From JBNLBS01 sp050303415 (GTDB taxonomy: Bacteria; Pseudomonadota; Gammaproteobacteria; Methylococcales; Methylomonadaceae): a stretch of DNA of 64,000 nt. A model generated the notes under the pieces. The model did no database searches, was not told where the DNA came from, and saw only the letters and a program-made list of their open reading frames with translations. The stretch lies in contig JBNLBS010000010.1 in assembly GCA_050303415.1 (NCBI GenBank), positions 62,001 to 126,000 on the forward strand. The letters run 5' to 3'. Position numbers and translations under genes: made by a program. This document shows, in pieces, positions 41,969 to 51,398 of this stretch (positions are counted from its first letter, which is position 1; every line of letters starts with the position of its first letter).

Positions 41969-44287
41969 TTAATTTCTAAGTGGTTTTCCCGTAGTCAACA
42001 TATGCTCCAGGCGAGCCAATGTACTAGGCTGCTTTACCAGGTGTAAGAATGATTTTAATTCCAGACTAAGCAGACAATCTTCAGTAAGGGGTTGGCTAAG
42101 GTCCGTATTGCCGCCACTTAATATATCTGCCAAGTGTGATGATATTTCAACATCATACTTGCTTGCTATACCTTGTTTATACAAGTTGTCAGCAGCCATT
42201 TTCATGGCAATTTTTGCTGTTTTCCCCGGCAATCGAAACTCAATTGGTTTCGGTGTAATATACTCAGCAACCAGAGAGAGCGCTTTGGATTTGGCGTCGG
42301 CCAGCAAACGGTCTTTGTTAATGGTGATGCCGTCTTGTTTGGCAACAAAAAGCATTTCTTTGGCTTCAATCGCCGACTTTGAAACCTTTGCCATAGCAAT
42401 GGTTTCAAAGGCTGCTGCTAATGGCGGCATGGGGCCTCCTGGGCGCTTGGGGTTCTCCAGTTGTCGGCGTAAAAACTCTTTGCAGCCGCCCCAGGCCGGG
42501 ACAAGGCCGACACCGACTTCAACCAGCCCCATATAGAGTTCGGCATGGGCTTGAATGGCATCGCAATGCAGCAGAATTTCACAGCCGCCACCCAAGGCTA
42601 ATCCACTCGGTGCACCAACCACGGGAAAGGGAGCGTATTTAATCGCTTGGTAGGTTTTTTGGCCTGTTTTGACCAGTTCTTCAACCGCTGTCCAGTCCTG
42701 TTTATTAATGGCATACATTAGTAAACCCAGGTTTGCCCCGGCGGAGAAATTATCGTCTTCATTATGAATGATTAAGGCATCAAAGTCCTGTTTGACCTTA
42801 TCCAGGCTCAGTCTGATTAAAGCCATCATGTCCATATCCAGTGTATTCATTTTACTATGGAACTCCAGGCAGGCGACGCCATCACCAATATCCCATAGAC
42901 TGGCCGACGGATTGGATAACAGTGCCGGCTTTTGAAGTTTAATATCAGCTAACAATAACACGCCGTCTGCTCTAGTAACGGGGTGGTAGTCTTTGTTTAA
43001 GTCGATATGGCTCAAACAGCCGTTATCCACTTTATAGATAACTTTGGTATTGTTAAGCAGGTCGGGAATGTTTCGATTTTCTGTCTTAAGCTTGTCAACA
43101 AACCAGTCAATGCCAATTCGATCCAATAGTTCAAAAGGACCAAATTTCCAGTTATAACCCAGCTTCATTGCTCTATCGATTGCGACAACATCATCCGCGA
43201 TTTCCGGAATCAGGCGGGCGGCATAACACAGGGTTTGAGACATGACCTGCCAGGCATATCGACAGCCAGGGTCATTGTTCGACAATAAAGCCTGAAGCCT
43301 TTCTGTGGCTGAACCGTCAAAACTAGGAGGCTCCAGTTTACTGCTTTTGCTGTATTGGCCATTCGCTAAATCAATGGACTCCTTAACTTTTTTACCATCG
43401 ATGTGCTGTAAGCGATAAAACCCGCCTTTGCCTTTTCGTCCGGTATAGCCGTCAGCAATCATTTGTTTTAATAATTCCGGTGATCGATTGATTTGGTGAA
43501 AAGCGTCATCGGCTGGTAGTGCCAGTTTGAAACCGGCCAGAATATGAGGAATTAGATCCAGGCCAACCAGGTCGAGTAAGCCAAAAATACCCGTTTTAGG
43601 GATGCCGAAAGGGGCCGAGATTGCACCGTCAGCCTGTTCAATCGTGATTTTACGCTCAATGGCCTCCAACAAGCCGCATTGCAACCAAAAAGTGCCGATG
43701 CGGTTGGCAATAAAACCGGGGGTATCTTTACAGGTTACGCAGCCTTTTCCCAGCTTGAAATCGGCAAATTGAGTGACTGTTTGCAGCAGTTTTGGATTAA
43801 TACTTTTATCCGCGACCAGTTCCAACAGGCGCATGTACCGCGGAGGGTTAAAAAAGTGAGTGATCATAAAGCGCTGCTTAAAACTGTCCGGCATTTTTTG
43901 GCTCAACAGTGCCAGCGGCAGGGTAGAGGTATTGGATGAAATCAATGCATCGGAACGGCATACGCCGTCAAATAACTGGTACAGGGTCTGTTTGACTTTA
44001 AGGTCTTCAATGACAGCTTCGATTACCCAGTCGACTTCGGTCAGATAATCCAAATGATCTTCAATATTGCCGGTAGTAATCAAACGGGCGTTTTTAGGAT
44101 GCATTAGAGCTGCCGGCTCGGCTTTCAACAACTTTTGCAGGGCAGTTTCGGCAATAATATTGCGGTTGTCAGTATCTTCAGGAACAATGTCGAGCAAATA
44201 AACTGGAATGCCGGCATTACTGATATGTGCAGCAATACTTGCTCCCATTACACCGGCACCGACAACGGCTACTTTTTCTATCTTCAT
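41969..44287 (-). CDS. FadN-type 3-hydroxyacyl-CoA dehydrogenase / enoyl-CoA hydratase
   Basis: A 772-residue bifunctional beta-oxidation enzyme. The dehydrogenase is N-terminal (VAVVGAGVMGASIAAHISNAG Rossmann motif; MITHFFNPPRYM; FKLGKGCVTCKDTPGFIANRI), and the hydratase/isomerase is C-terminal (HNEDDNFSAGANLG; PSGLALGGGCEILLHCD). This order is that of Bacillus FadN (YusL), the reverse of E. coli FadB. The start is the ATG whose last base is shared with the fadA stop (ATGA); a further 16 codons upstream are open within fadA and are rejected. Confidence 0.93.
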   Translation of the reverse strand: MKIEKVAVVGAGVMGASIAAHISNAGIPVYLLDIVPEDTDNRNIIAETALQKLLKAEPAALMHPKNARLITTGNIEDHLDYLTEVDWVIEAVIEDLKVKQTLYQLFDGVCRSDALISSNTSTLPLALLSQKMPDSFKQRFMITHFFNPPRYMRLLELVADKSINPKLLQTVTQFADFKLGKGCVTCKDTPGFIANRIGTFWLQCGLLEAIERKITIEQADGAISAPFGIPKTGIFGLLDLVGLDLIPHILAGFKLALPADDAFHQINRSPELLKQMIADGYTGRKGKGGFYRLQHIDGKKVKESIDLANGQYSKSSKLEPPSFDGSATERLQALLSNNDPGCRYAWQVMSQTLCYAARLIPEIADDVVAIDRAMKLGYNWKFGPFELLDRIGIDWFVDKLKTENRNIPDLLNNTKVIYKVDNGCLSHIDLNKDYHPVTRADGVLLLADIKLQKPALLSNPSASLWDIGDGVACLEFHSKMNTLDMDMMALIRLSLDKVKQDFDALIIHNEDDNFSAGANLGLLMYAINKQDWTAVEELVKTGQKTYQAIKYAPFPVVGAPSGLALGGGCEILLHCDAIQAHAELYMGLVEVGVGLVPAWGGCKEFLRRQLENPKRPGGPMPPLAAAFETIAMAKVSKSAIEAKEMLFVAKQDGITINKDRLLADAKSKALSLVAEYITPKPIEFRLPGKTAKIAMKMAADNLYKQGIASKYDVEISSHLADILSGGNTDLSQPLTEDCLLSLELKSFLHLVKQPSTLARLEHMLTTGKPLRN

Positions 44288-45426
44288 CAGATTGCCTCCA
44301 GAATCGTTGCAATACCCTGGCCGCCACCGATGCATTGCGTCGCCAGCGCATAGCGTTTGTTTTCACGCTTAAGCAGACTGGCTGCTTTGCCGGTAATGCG
44401 GGCACCGGTTGCGCCTAACGGATGGCCCAGTGCTATTGCCCCACCGTCGAGATTAAGTTTTTCTGCGGCAATCGGCATCTCGGCCAGCACGGCTAAAGAC
44501 TGAACGGCAAAGGCTTCATTCAATTCGACGATATCCATGTCCGCCAGGGTAAGATTGGCTCTTTGTAAGGCTTTGGCAGTAGCTTTGACCGGGCCAATGC
44601 CCATAATATCCGGCGCACAGCCGGATATGGCAACAGACGTGATGCGCGCCATTTTTTCCAATCCATGCTGGTCGGCATAGTCTTCACTACAAACCAGAAC
44701 TGCAGCCGCGCCGTCCGTCATAGGCGAGGATGTGCCGGCCGTTACACTCCCTGTTGCACAGAAAGCAGGCTTTAACGCCGCTAATGCTTCGGCATTGGAA
44801 TCCGGTCGAATACAGCCGTCTAGTTCAATACGTCCGGCTCGAACTGATTCTATGGCAATAATCTCGTCCGTCAGTTTGCCGCTTTGTTGCGCAGCATAAG
44901 CTTTTTGATGGCTGAGCAGGGAAAACGCTTCCTGAGTTTTACGGGTGATCTGGTATTTTTCAGCCAGATTTTCCGCCGTATCACCCATGCTGATATATGC
45001 TTCCGGGTAAGATTTATACAGATCCGGGTTTGGCATATAGTTATAGCCCCCCATCGGAATACGGGTCATGGATTCAACTCCGGCGCAGATAAAAACTTCA
45101 CCGGCATTCATTTGAATGGCGCCGGCGGCATTATGAATGGCTTGCATGGAGGAGCCGCAAAAGCGGTTAATAGTCATACCGCCAATGGAGAGTGGCAGTT
45201 TTGCCAGATGAACAACAAGCCGGGCGGGATTAAGACCTTGCTCGCCTTCCGGAAAGGCACATCCCAGGATCAAGTCTTCAATATCGGCAACATTCACCGC
45301 TGTTTTTTTGATTAAAGCGCTAACCACCTGGGCCGCAATATCATCGGGTCTGACGCTGACCAGGGCACCTTTATGAGCAAGGGTAAAAGGTGATCTGCAA
45401 TAACCTGCAATGACTACATTTTTCAT
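44287..45426 (-). CDS. fadA: Acetyl-CoA C-acyltransferase (thiolase)
   Basis: A 379-residue thiolase of the degradative FadA type. Nucleophilic Cys is in INRFCGSSMQA; the second catalytic segment is AIALGHPLGATGARI and the last Cys is in CIGGGQGIA. Start at the ATG preceded by GGGAG; an upstream TTG is not needed. It couples directly to the FadN-type gene and forms the final cleavage step of beta-oxidation. Confidence 0.95.
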   Translation of the reverse strand: MKNVVIAGYCRSPFTLAHKGALVSVRPDDIAAQVVSALIKKTAVNVADIEDLILGCAFPEGEQGLNPARLVVHLAKLPLSIGGMTINRFCGSSMQAIHNAAGAIQMNAGEVFICAGVESMTRIPMGGYNYMPNPDLYKSYPEAYISMGDTAENLAEKYQITRKTQEAFSLLSHQKAYAAQQSGKLTDEIIAIESVRAGRIELDGCIRPDSNAEALAALKPAFCATGSVTAGTSSPMTDGAAAVLVCSEDYADQHGLEKMARITSVAISGCAPDIMGIGPVKATAKALQRANLTLADMDIVELNEAFAVQSLAVLAEMPIAAEKLNLDGGAIALGHPLGATGARITGKAASLLKRENKRYALATQCIGGGQGIATILEAI

Positions 45427-45463
45427 GATCAAGTCTCCCAAAGTGCTTAAATAGAAATGATTA

Positions 45464-47770
45464 TTAAGAGGGGGTAGTGGATTTGCGCTGCTTGTTAATA
45501 TCGTTTAAAAAATCATCAATAACGGTCCAGGTATTATTCGTGTTTTCCATTAAAATACCATGTCGACCGGCATTGATTGTTTTGCATTGTTTATGGCTCG
45601 AGCCCAGTTTGCTAAAGATTATTTCAGCGCTGCTATAATCAACGACAGGGTCATTATCGGCAAAGATAACTTGAGTTGGAATGTCGATATCAGGTAATAC
45701 TTCTTCCATGTCCTGGGTCAGTTTTTTGAGTTCATACAGGCTTTTTATCGGGATGTTGCGATAATTAATTTTAGGATGCTCCGGGTCGTTTTCGATAAAT
45801 GACTTCACGCCTTTAAACGCTGAGATTCCTTCAACAAATTTATTGCTGCCATGTATGATTGGTACCAGCATCATAGTTTTATCAACAAATTTTAAAGGTA
45901 CTGCAACGGCAACGACAGCCATAATTTCCTCTTCTTTCGTTGCCGCCATTTTTAACGCCAAGGCTCCACCGGTGGAAAAACCAATCAGTATTGTGCTGTG
46001 GCACAGATTATTGAGAATTTTGTAGCCTCTTTGAACTGAGCCATACCAGTCCTGCCAATCTTGTACGCCAAGAGCATAAGGTGATGAGCCGTGGCCTTTG
46101 AGACGTATTCCCAGTACGGTGTAACCTTGTAAAGTTAAGTAATCGGCATAGTTTTTTAGCTCTGCCGGACTGGCTAAAAGGCCATGAATCAGCAAAATGC
46201 CAATGCCGTTGGCCTTTTTTGGGGTTAACAGGAATGGCCTGGCGTCGGCATTAAAAGTTTCCTGTTGGTTGATATCGTCAAAGCGACGTTTGGAAAAAAA
46301 ATTCTTTTCCCAGTTCAGTGCACGCAACTCGTCATCAAAGTGCCATTGCGCTAGCTGCCGTTTAGTAATTTTATCAAATTCGGATAATGCTTTAATAACT
46401 GTTTGTCGAATGAATGAAATCGGTTCAGCTTCGTTGTAATAGACAATAATCAGGTTTTCCAGGCGAACGCTGTCTATATCATATTCCTTAATCAGTTTGG
46501 GTAAAAACTGATAGCAATCTTCATGTTCGATAATCAGCTCATGTTCTATTGCCGAATCTATAAAGTGCCTAAAACGTTTGTTGGTGCCGGCAACTAAATC
46601 ACTGTAAGCATCAGGGTTTAGCAGGCTGCCGTGTAGATAAATTTGAGTGTTTTTCTGGAGCAGTTTAACGGCAATATACAGTGCAGTATAAAACCGGTAT
46701 TTCTCTATTTGTAATTGTTTTTGGTCAATAAAATGCATGATCAGCGTTGCTGCCAAATGACTTAAATTTATAGTGACATTCGAGTAAATATCCTGCATAT
46801 ATTGATTACGTGTATCGCGAGCGCTTTTTTTAAAATACGCCCCCAACATTTTTTGTCGCCAATTTTTAGGTGAAGAATGCAAAGAGAAAACTTCTTCCAA
46901 CGAAGTGAATTCAGACGCGACTAATTCGAGCAAATAGCGATTCCACCAGTGCCAAACCTGATAAGGGTCAACCGGTTTACCCATACGGATATCCATGTCG
47001 GTGTCTTTTAACAGAATATTACCTTCAATAATTAACTCCTCAGTCTGCCTATAGCTTAAACCGTCGGCAAATAGTTCAACACCTTGTTGTAATATATTTT
47101 CAGATGATCTGATTGGGTAAAAGGTAATATTGGCAGGTACAATCAATGTCGGTCTAAGCGCTGAAACCAATAACTGCTCCAGGCTTCCCAACCCCATGGT
47201 CTGTTTCCACTGTTCAAGCTGGTTATAGTCTTTTTTACTGTAGGTGTTTCTCACAGTGGCTTTAAATGCTTCAAGCCCTTGTGCCAGCACCGCAGCACCG
47301 GTGTGATGTTTACGCCGTTCACCTTTGATACGCGATAAAATGCTGAATTGGCCTTGTTTATCCATAACCCGACGATCTTTAACCATCCCCCCTTCTGGAA
47401 AGATGATTACTTTTCGCCCTTTTAAAATATGTGTCGCCAGCAGGGGAAACAAATTGTGATGATTATGAGGGAAAACGCCAACATGGCTTAAATACCGGGA
47501 TAATACGTTGTCAGAACGAAAAAATTCCCCGGAGGCTATGGCACAACTGTAGGCACCGGACTCTTCAAAAATCAGAAACTGTGGAATAAAGGTTTCAAAA
47601 CGTGAAAAGTGGTTAAACAGAAATATATCACCTTGTTTAACCTGTTTTTTGCCATGCAGTTTCAGTTTTACACTGAGCATTTTTTGCAGCGAACGAAACA
47701 CTTTAACTGATCTGTCATACAGTTCAGTATCAATATCGTACCAATCATCAGGGTAAGAGCGGTCGTCCAT
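45464..47770 (-). CDS. Fusion of glycerophosphate-type acyltransferase and alpha/beta hydrolase
   Basis: 768 residues. The N-terminal ~250 residues resemble PlsB/PlsC acyltransferases: NHFSRFE (H-x4-E where H-x4-D is usual) and VIIFPEGGMVKDRR (FPEG motif). A helical middle part has no clear family. The C-terminal ~250 residues are an alpha/beta hydrolase with GILLIHGLLASPAE (oxyanion HG), nucleophile GFSTGG, acid in FADNDPVVD and His in NAGRHGILMEN. It likely moves or removes acyl chains in phospholipid remodelling. It is the first gene before fadA (37-base gap), on the same strand, and is divergent from the lipid transporter. Confidence 0.85.
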   Translation of the reverse strand: MDDRSYPDDWYDIDTELYDRSVKVFRSLQKMLSVKLKLHGKKQVKQGDIFLFNHFSRFETFIPQFLIFEESGAYSCAIASGEFFRSDNVLSRYLSHVGVFPHNHHNLFPLLATHILKGRKVIIFPEGGMVKDRRVMDKQGQFSILSRIKGERRKHHTGAAVLAQGLEAFKATVRNTYSKKDYNQLEQWKQTMGLGSLEQLLVSALRPTLIVPANITFYPIRSSENILQQGVELFADGLSYRQTEELIIEGNILLKDTDMDIRMGKPVDPYQVWHWWNRYLLELVASEFTSLEEVFSLHSSPKNWRQKMLGAYFKKSARDTRNQYMQDIYSNVTINLSHLAATLIMHFIDQKQLQIEKYRFYTALYIAVKLLQKNTQIYLHGSLLNPDAYSDLVAGTNKRFRHFIDSAIEHELIIEHEDCYQFLPKLIKEYDIDSVRLENLIIVYYNEAEPISFIRQTVIKALSEFDKITKRQLAQWHFDDELRALNWEKNFFSKRRFDDINQQETFNADARPFLLTPKKANGIGILLIHGLLASPAELKNYADYLTLQGYTVLGIRLKGHGSSPYALGVQDWQDWYGSVQRGYKILNNLCHSTILIGFSTGGALALKMAATKEEEIMAVVAVAVPLKFVDKTMMLVPIIHGSNKFVEGISAFKGVKSFIENDPEHPKINYRNIPIKSLYELKKLTQDMEEVLPDIDIPTQVIFADNDPVVDYSSAEIIFSKLGSSHKQCKTINAGRHGILMENTNNTWTVIDDFLNDINKQRKSTTPS

Positions 47771-47927
47771 TTTTATTATCCTATATGGGTAATAAGCCTT
47801 GTTTATTGGAAAAAAAAGTTGGGAGCAAAGTTCATTTTAACTATAGCAGTAAATAACTAATTCAATGTTTATATATGGATCCGTCAAAATTGAACTATCT
47901 TTACTAGCAAAGCTTCTTAATTAACAT

Positions 47928-49061
47928 ATGCAAAATAAGACAGATGACACAATGACAACAGCAGCACTGGAAGTAGTGGGTCAAGGCAGTAGTGGTGAGA
48001 TTTTTCTGAAGGGTTGCTGGAGTTTAAGGAATGTTGCAGAAGACCTGCTGTTGCAGAAAAAACTTGTCAAGGTAGGTCAAAATAGCGCTTATACATGGAA
48101 CTTGTCGCAACTTGAACAGTTGGATGCTGCCGTCGCCTTGATGCTATGGCAGGCATGGGGAGGAAAAATACCGGTAAACAGTCAAATTAAAGCCGAACAT
48201 CTGTATTTATTTGAACGCTGGTATAAACCGTTCGAGCCTGCCCGGCAAGATGAAAAAATGATTAGAGCGCTGATCATTTATATTGTTCGGTTAGTGGAAA
48301 ATTTCTTTGATCATATACTTAGCTGGACCGCTTTGTTAGGTAAATTATTTCTGGATTCGTGTTATCTATTTAAACATCCGGGCAAGATTCCCTGGTTGGA
48401 AATTGCGCAGACTATTTTTGATGCCGGAGTTCGGGCATTAGGTATAACTGCTTTAGTTGGATTTTTAATCGGCATTGTATTGAGTTATTTGTCTTCACTG
48501 CAGCTACAGATATTTGGTGCGGAAATATACATTATTGATATCTTGGGCATGAGCATCATTCGGGAGCTCGGGCCGTTATTGGCGGCAATTCTGGTTGCCG
48601 GACGCTCAGGTTCGGCAATGACTGCACAATTAGGTATTATGCGGGTGACCGAAGAATTGGACGCATTGTCGGCCATGGGCATTTCTCATTCATTGCGATT
48701 GATTTTTCCTAAAGTTGTCGCGTTAGTTGTCATTTTGCCTTTATTAACCGTATGGACTGACGCGGCAGGACTTTTCGGCGGCATGTTATCGGCTCAAAAT
48801 ATGCTGGATATTAGTTTTCAGCAGTTCTTCTTGCGTTTACCGGATGCGGTGCCACTGGCAAATGTTTTTATTGGTTTGGGTAAGGCGGCAGTCTTTGGTT
48901 TGATGATTGCATTAATTGCCTGCCATTATGGGTTCCTTATTAAGCCTAATACGGAAAGTTTAGGTCGTGAAACCACTAATTCAGTCGTCGCATCAATCAC
49001 TGTAGTGATTATTGTGGATGCGATATTTGCTATATTGACCAGAGACGTAGGTTTGCCATAA
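47928..49061 (+). CDS. MlaE-type lipid ABC transporter permease with STAS-like N-domain
   Basis: A 377-residue permease of the MlaE (DUF140) family. The first ~110 residues look like a STAS-related domain (LKGCWSLRNVAEDLL...LSQLEQLDAAVALMLWQAW), as in MlaE fused to an MlaB-like part. The membrane part carries FLIGIVLSYLSSLQLQIFGAE and the motif IIRELGPLLAAILVAGRSGSA. It transports phospholipids between inner and outer membrane with the following ATPase and MCE protein. Its stop shares one base with the next ATG. Confidence 0.92.
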   Translation: MQNKTDDTMTTAALEVVGQGSSGEIFLKGCWSLRNVAEDLLLQKKLVKVGQNSAYTWNLSQLEQLDAAVALMLWQAWGGKIPVNSQIKAEHLYLFERWYKPFEPARQDEKMIRALIIYIVRLVENFFDHILSWTALLGKLFLDSCYLFKHPGKIPWLEIAQTIFDAGVRALGITALVGFLIGIVLSYLSSLQLQIFGAEIYIIDILGMSIIRELGPLLAAILVAGRSGSAMTAQLGIMRVTEELDALSAMGISHSLRLIFPKVVALVVILPLLTVWTDAAGLFGGMLSAQNMLDISFQQFFLRLPDAVPLANVFIGLGKAAVFGLMIALIACHYGFLIKPNTESLGRETTNSVVASITVVIIVDAIFAILTRDVGLP

Positions 49062-49840
49062 TGTCCGATCATGTTATACGTGTGGAAAATTTGTGGACTT
49101 ATCTGGCGGATAAACTGGTTCATCAGGATATTAGTTTTTCGTTGTCCGGCGGTGAGATCCTGGGGCTGGTTGGTGCTTCCGGCTGTGGAAAAACGACATT
49201 GTTACGGGAAATTATCGGCCTACAGGCGCCCAGCCGGGGTAATATTTATGTGCTGGGGGAATCGTTACACCGGACAAATTCTGTCCACCAGCAAAAATTA
49301 CGCAATTACTGTGGCGTGTTATTTCAGAATGGCGCATTGTTCAGTTCGTTAAATGTGTTTGAGAATATTGCCTTTCCATTACTGGAGTTAGGCTTTAAGA
49401 ATATTGCACAGGTTGAACAGTTGGTTTATATGAAGATAGCCATGGTCGGCTTAAAACCACAAGATGCCTTATTAAAGCCGGCTGAACTGTCCGGAGGTAT
49501 GAGGAAAAGAGTGGCATTGGCTCGTGCCTTGATACTGGAACCGGGCTTATTATTGCTGGACGAACCAACCTCAGGGCTGGACCCTATTGCCAGCGAGGAT
49601 TTTGTCAGCTTATTATCAGAACTGTATCAGGAGCTGAAGTTTACCGTGGTTATGGTTACACATGATTTACATGTTTTGCGCGATTTATGTACCCGGATTG
49701 CGGTTTTGGCAAATCATCAACTGGCCGCTTATGGTACATTGGATGAGGTGTTAATGTCTCAACATCCCTATGTGAATTCTTTTTTTCAAAATAAAAGGGC
49801 AAACCGCGTGTTTAAAGATCACGAGGCTAATCATGTCTAA
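49061..49840 (+). CDS. MlaF-type ABC transporter ATPase
   Basis: A 259-residue ATP-binding subunit. Walker A GASGCGKTTLLRE, Q-loop LFQNGALFSSLNVFENIAFPL, signature LSGGMRKRVALARAL, Walker B LLLLDEPTSGLDP and the H-loop VTHD are all intact. The LFQNGALFSSLNV segment is characteristic of the MlaF/Ttg2A family of lipid transporters. It overlaps the following MCE gene by 8 bases. Confidence 0.94.
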   Translation: MSDHVIRVENLWTYLADKLVHQDISFSLSGGEILGLVGASGCGKTTLLREIIGLQAPSRGNIYVLGESLHRTNSVHQQKLRNYCGVLFQNGALFSSLNVFENIAFPLLELGFKNIAQVEQLVYMKIAMVGLKPQDALLKPAELSGGMRKRVALARALILEPGLLLLDEPTSGLDPIASEDFVSLLSELYQELKFTVVMVTHDLHVLRDLCTRIAVLANHQLAAYGTLDEVLMSQHPYVNSFFQNKRANRVFKDHEANHV

Positions 49841-50657
49841 AGACAAACATGCATTGGTAGCAGGCTTATTTATAATTGTTTTGGTTACAGCAACCGTTAT
49901 AGCTATCCATTGGATTGGAAATTTTGATCGCGAACGCAATACTTACGTGGTCTCCAGTCGAGGTGTGGTATCCGGCTTAAACCCGGAGTCAACCGTTTTT
50001 TATCGGGGCATTGCGGTAGGCAAGGTGATCAAAGTATTTTTTGACCCGAACGATTCCAAAGTCATTCTAATTCCAATAGAAGTGGATACAAATATCAAGC
50101 TGACGCAGGATGTCTATGCTACGTTGCGACTCAAAGGCGTTACCGGGCTGACGCAGATAGAATTAAAAAATGCAGGCCATAATGATGAGTTGCTGCCGGT
50201 CGGAATAAACTCAGCTCATACCATTCCATTGTTACCCTCAATAACCGACAAATTTATGTTGTCGGGTGAGGATATAATGCATAAGGTTGATCAATTGTTA
50301 ACCAGTATCAACCGATTATTAACGGAGGAAAACAGTCGTCATATAGTAGGGATTTTAGCTAATCTGAAAGAGGTGTCAGATAGACTGGCCGGTATGCAGG
50401 ACAGAGCGGATAAAGCTCTGATAGGTTTGCCTGAACTAAGAGCGGATGCTCATAAAACCTTAAACAACATAGAAGGATTGACTTTGGAATTAAGGGCTGA
50501 AACTCCCAAAATAGGTGAATTACTCGGTGAACTTAAAGCGACGGTTATACAAGTAAAACGGGTGGCCACTATGCTGGATAATAACCCGCAGGCGTTACTG
50601 CTGGGCAAACAGCTGCCGGAACCCGGCCCGGGTGAGCCTGGTTATGAGGCGCCGTGA
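49833..50657 (+). CDS. MlaD-type MCE substrate-binding protein
   Basis: A 274-residue protein with an N-terminal membrane anchor (ALVAGLFIIVLVTATVIAIHWI) and one MCE domain (VVSSRGVVSGLNPESTVFYRG, RLKGVTGLTQIELKN). A helical C-terminal stretch (about 160-250) is likely to extend or gate the ring. It hexamerises in the periplasm and passes lipids from the permease. It ends in a Pro/Gly-rich tail and abuts the lipoprotein gene. Confidence 0.92.
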   Translation: MSKDKHALVAGLFIIVLVTATVIAIHWIGNFDRERNTYVVSSRGVVSGLNPESTVFYRGIAVGKVIKVFFDPNDSKVILIPIEVDTNIKLTQDVYATLRLKGVTGLTQIELKNAGHNDELLPVGINSAHTIPLLPSITDKFMLSGEDIMHKVDQLLTSINRLLTEENSRHIVGILANLKEVSDRLAGMQDRADKALIGLPELRADAHKTLNNIEGLTLELRAETPKIGELLGELKATVIQVKRVATMLDNNPQALLLGKQLPEPGPGEPGYEAP

Positions 50658-51220
50658 TGAAGGGGATAAGTATTCTGGTGTCATTGTTGACTTTAACTGC
50701 TTGTACTTTAATAGCAAGACCGCTGCAGGTAAATTCACATGATTTAGGCCCTGGCGTTCAGCAAAAAAGTAGAGTAACCCCTGGTGCCGGTGTGCTTAAG
50801 GTGGATGCGCCCGAATGGCTTTGGGATAATCGAATTCGATATCGTCTGTTGTATTCTGTGCCTACCCGAATCCGGTTTTATTCGCTTGATAATTGGATCG
50901 CACCGGTACCGGCTTTGTTGCAACATCATATTATCCTGCCGGAAAAGTTCTCCTGTGTGCTGAATATAAGATTGCTGGATTTTGAACAGCAATTCATGAC
51001 GGCCAATCAGGCACAGGTTATTTTAAAGCTGTCTTTAAAGTTGCGTTCTAAGGATAACAAAAAACTACTCGGTAAAACCGAACTATCTCTGGACAGAAAA
51101 TCCGCTCAAGCCGATGCTTTGGGCGCGGTAAACGGTTTTTCTGAACTCACTCAGCAAGCCAATAAAGTCATTCATCAATGGTTGCAGGCTCAAGCCAAGA
51201 CGGGTTGCCTGAAATTTTAG
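50657..51220 (+). CDS. PqiC/YmbA-type ABC-transport auxiliary lipoprotein
   Basis: A 187-residue lipoprotein. The leader ends in the lipobox LTAC, and the rest resembles the PqiC/YmbA (ABC-type transport auxiliary lipoprotein) family: RIRYRLLYSVPTRIRFYSLDNW, then a beta-rich domain with LLDFEQQFMTANQAQVIL. PqiC forms the outer-membrane end of PqiAB lipid transport; here it pairs with an MlaEFD-like set, a hybrid also found in other proteobacteria. The ATG directly follows a GTG codon that could also start. Confidence 0.85.
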   Translation: MKGISILVSLLTLTACTLIARPLQVNSHDLGPGVQQKSRVTPGAGVLKVDAPEWLWDNRIRYRLLYSVPTRIRFYSLDNWIAPVPALLQHHIILPEKFSCVLNIRLLDFEQQFMTANQAQVILKLSLKLRSKDNKKLLGKTELSLDRKSAQADALGAVNGFSELTQQANKVIHQWLQAQAKTGCLKF

Positions 51221-51398
51221 ACCAAATTACTGTGTTTTTCTGTACTGGCTGTTAGGGTATAATCGGCCGGTTCAGACTTATGCTGCCCAGTCTTCTGTCT
51301 CATTTTATTTGTTGATTCATAAGAAAAAAAACAAATCTGAAAATAAAAACTAATGTCTGGGCGGTCGAATACTAATTATAACGAGGAGTACACGGTTT

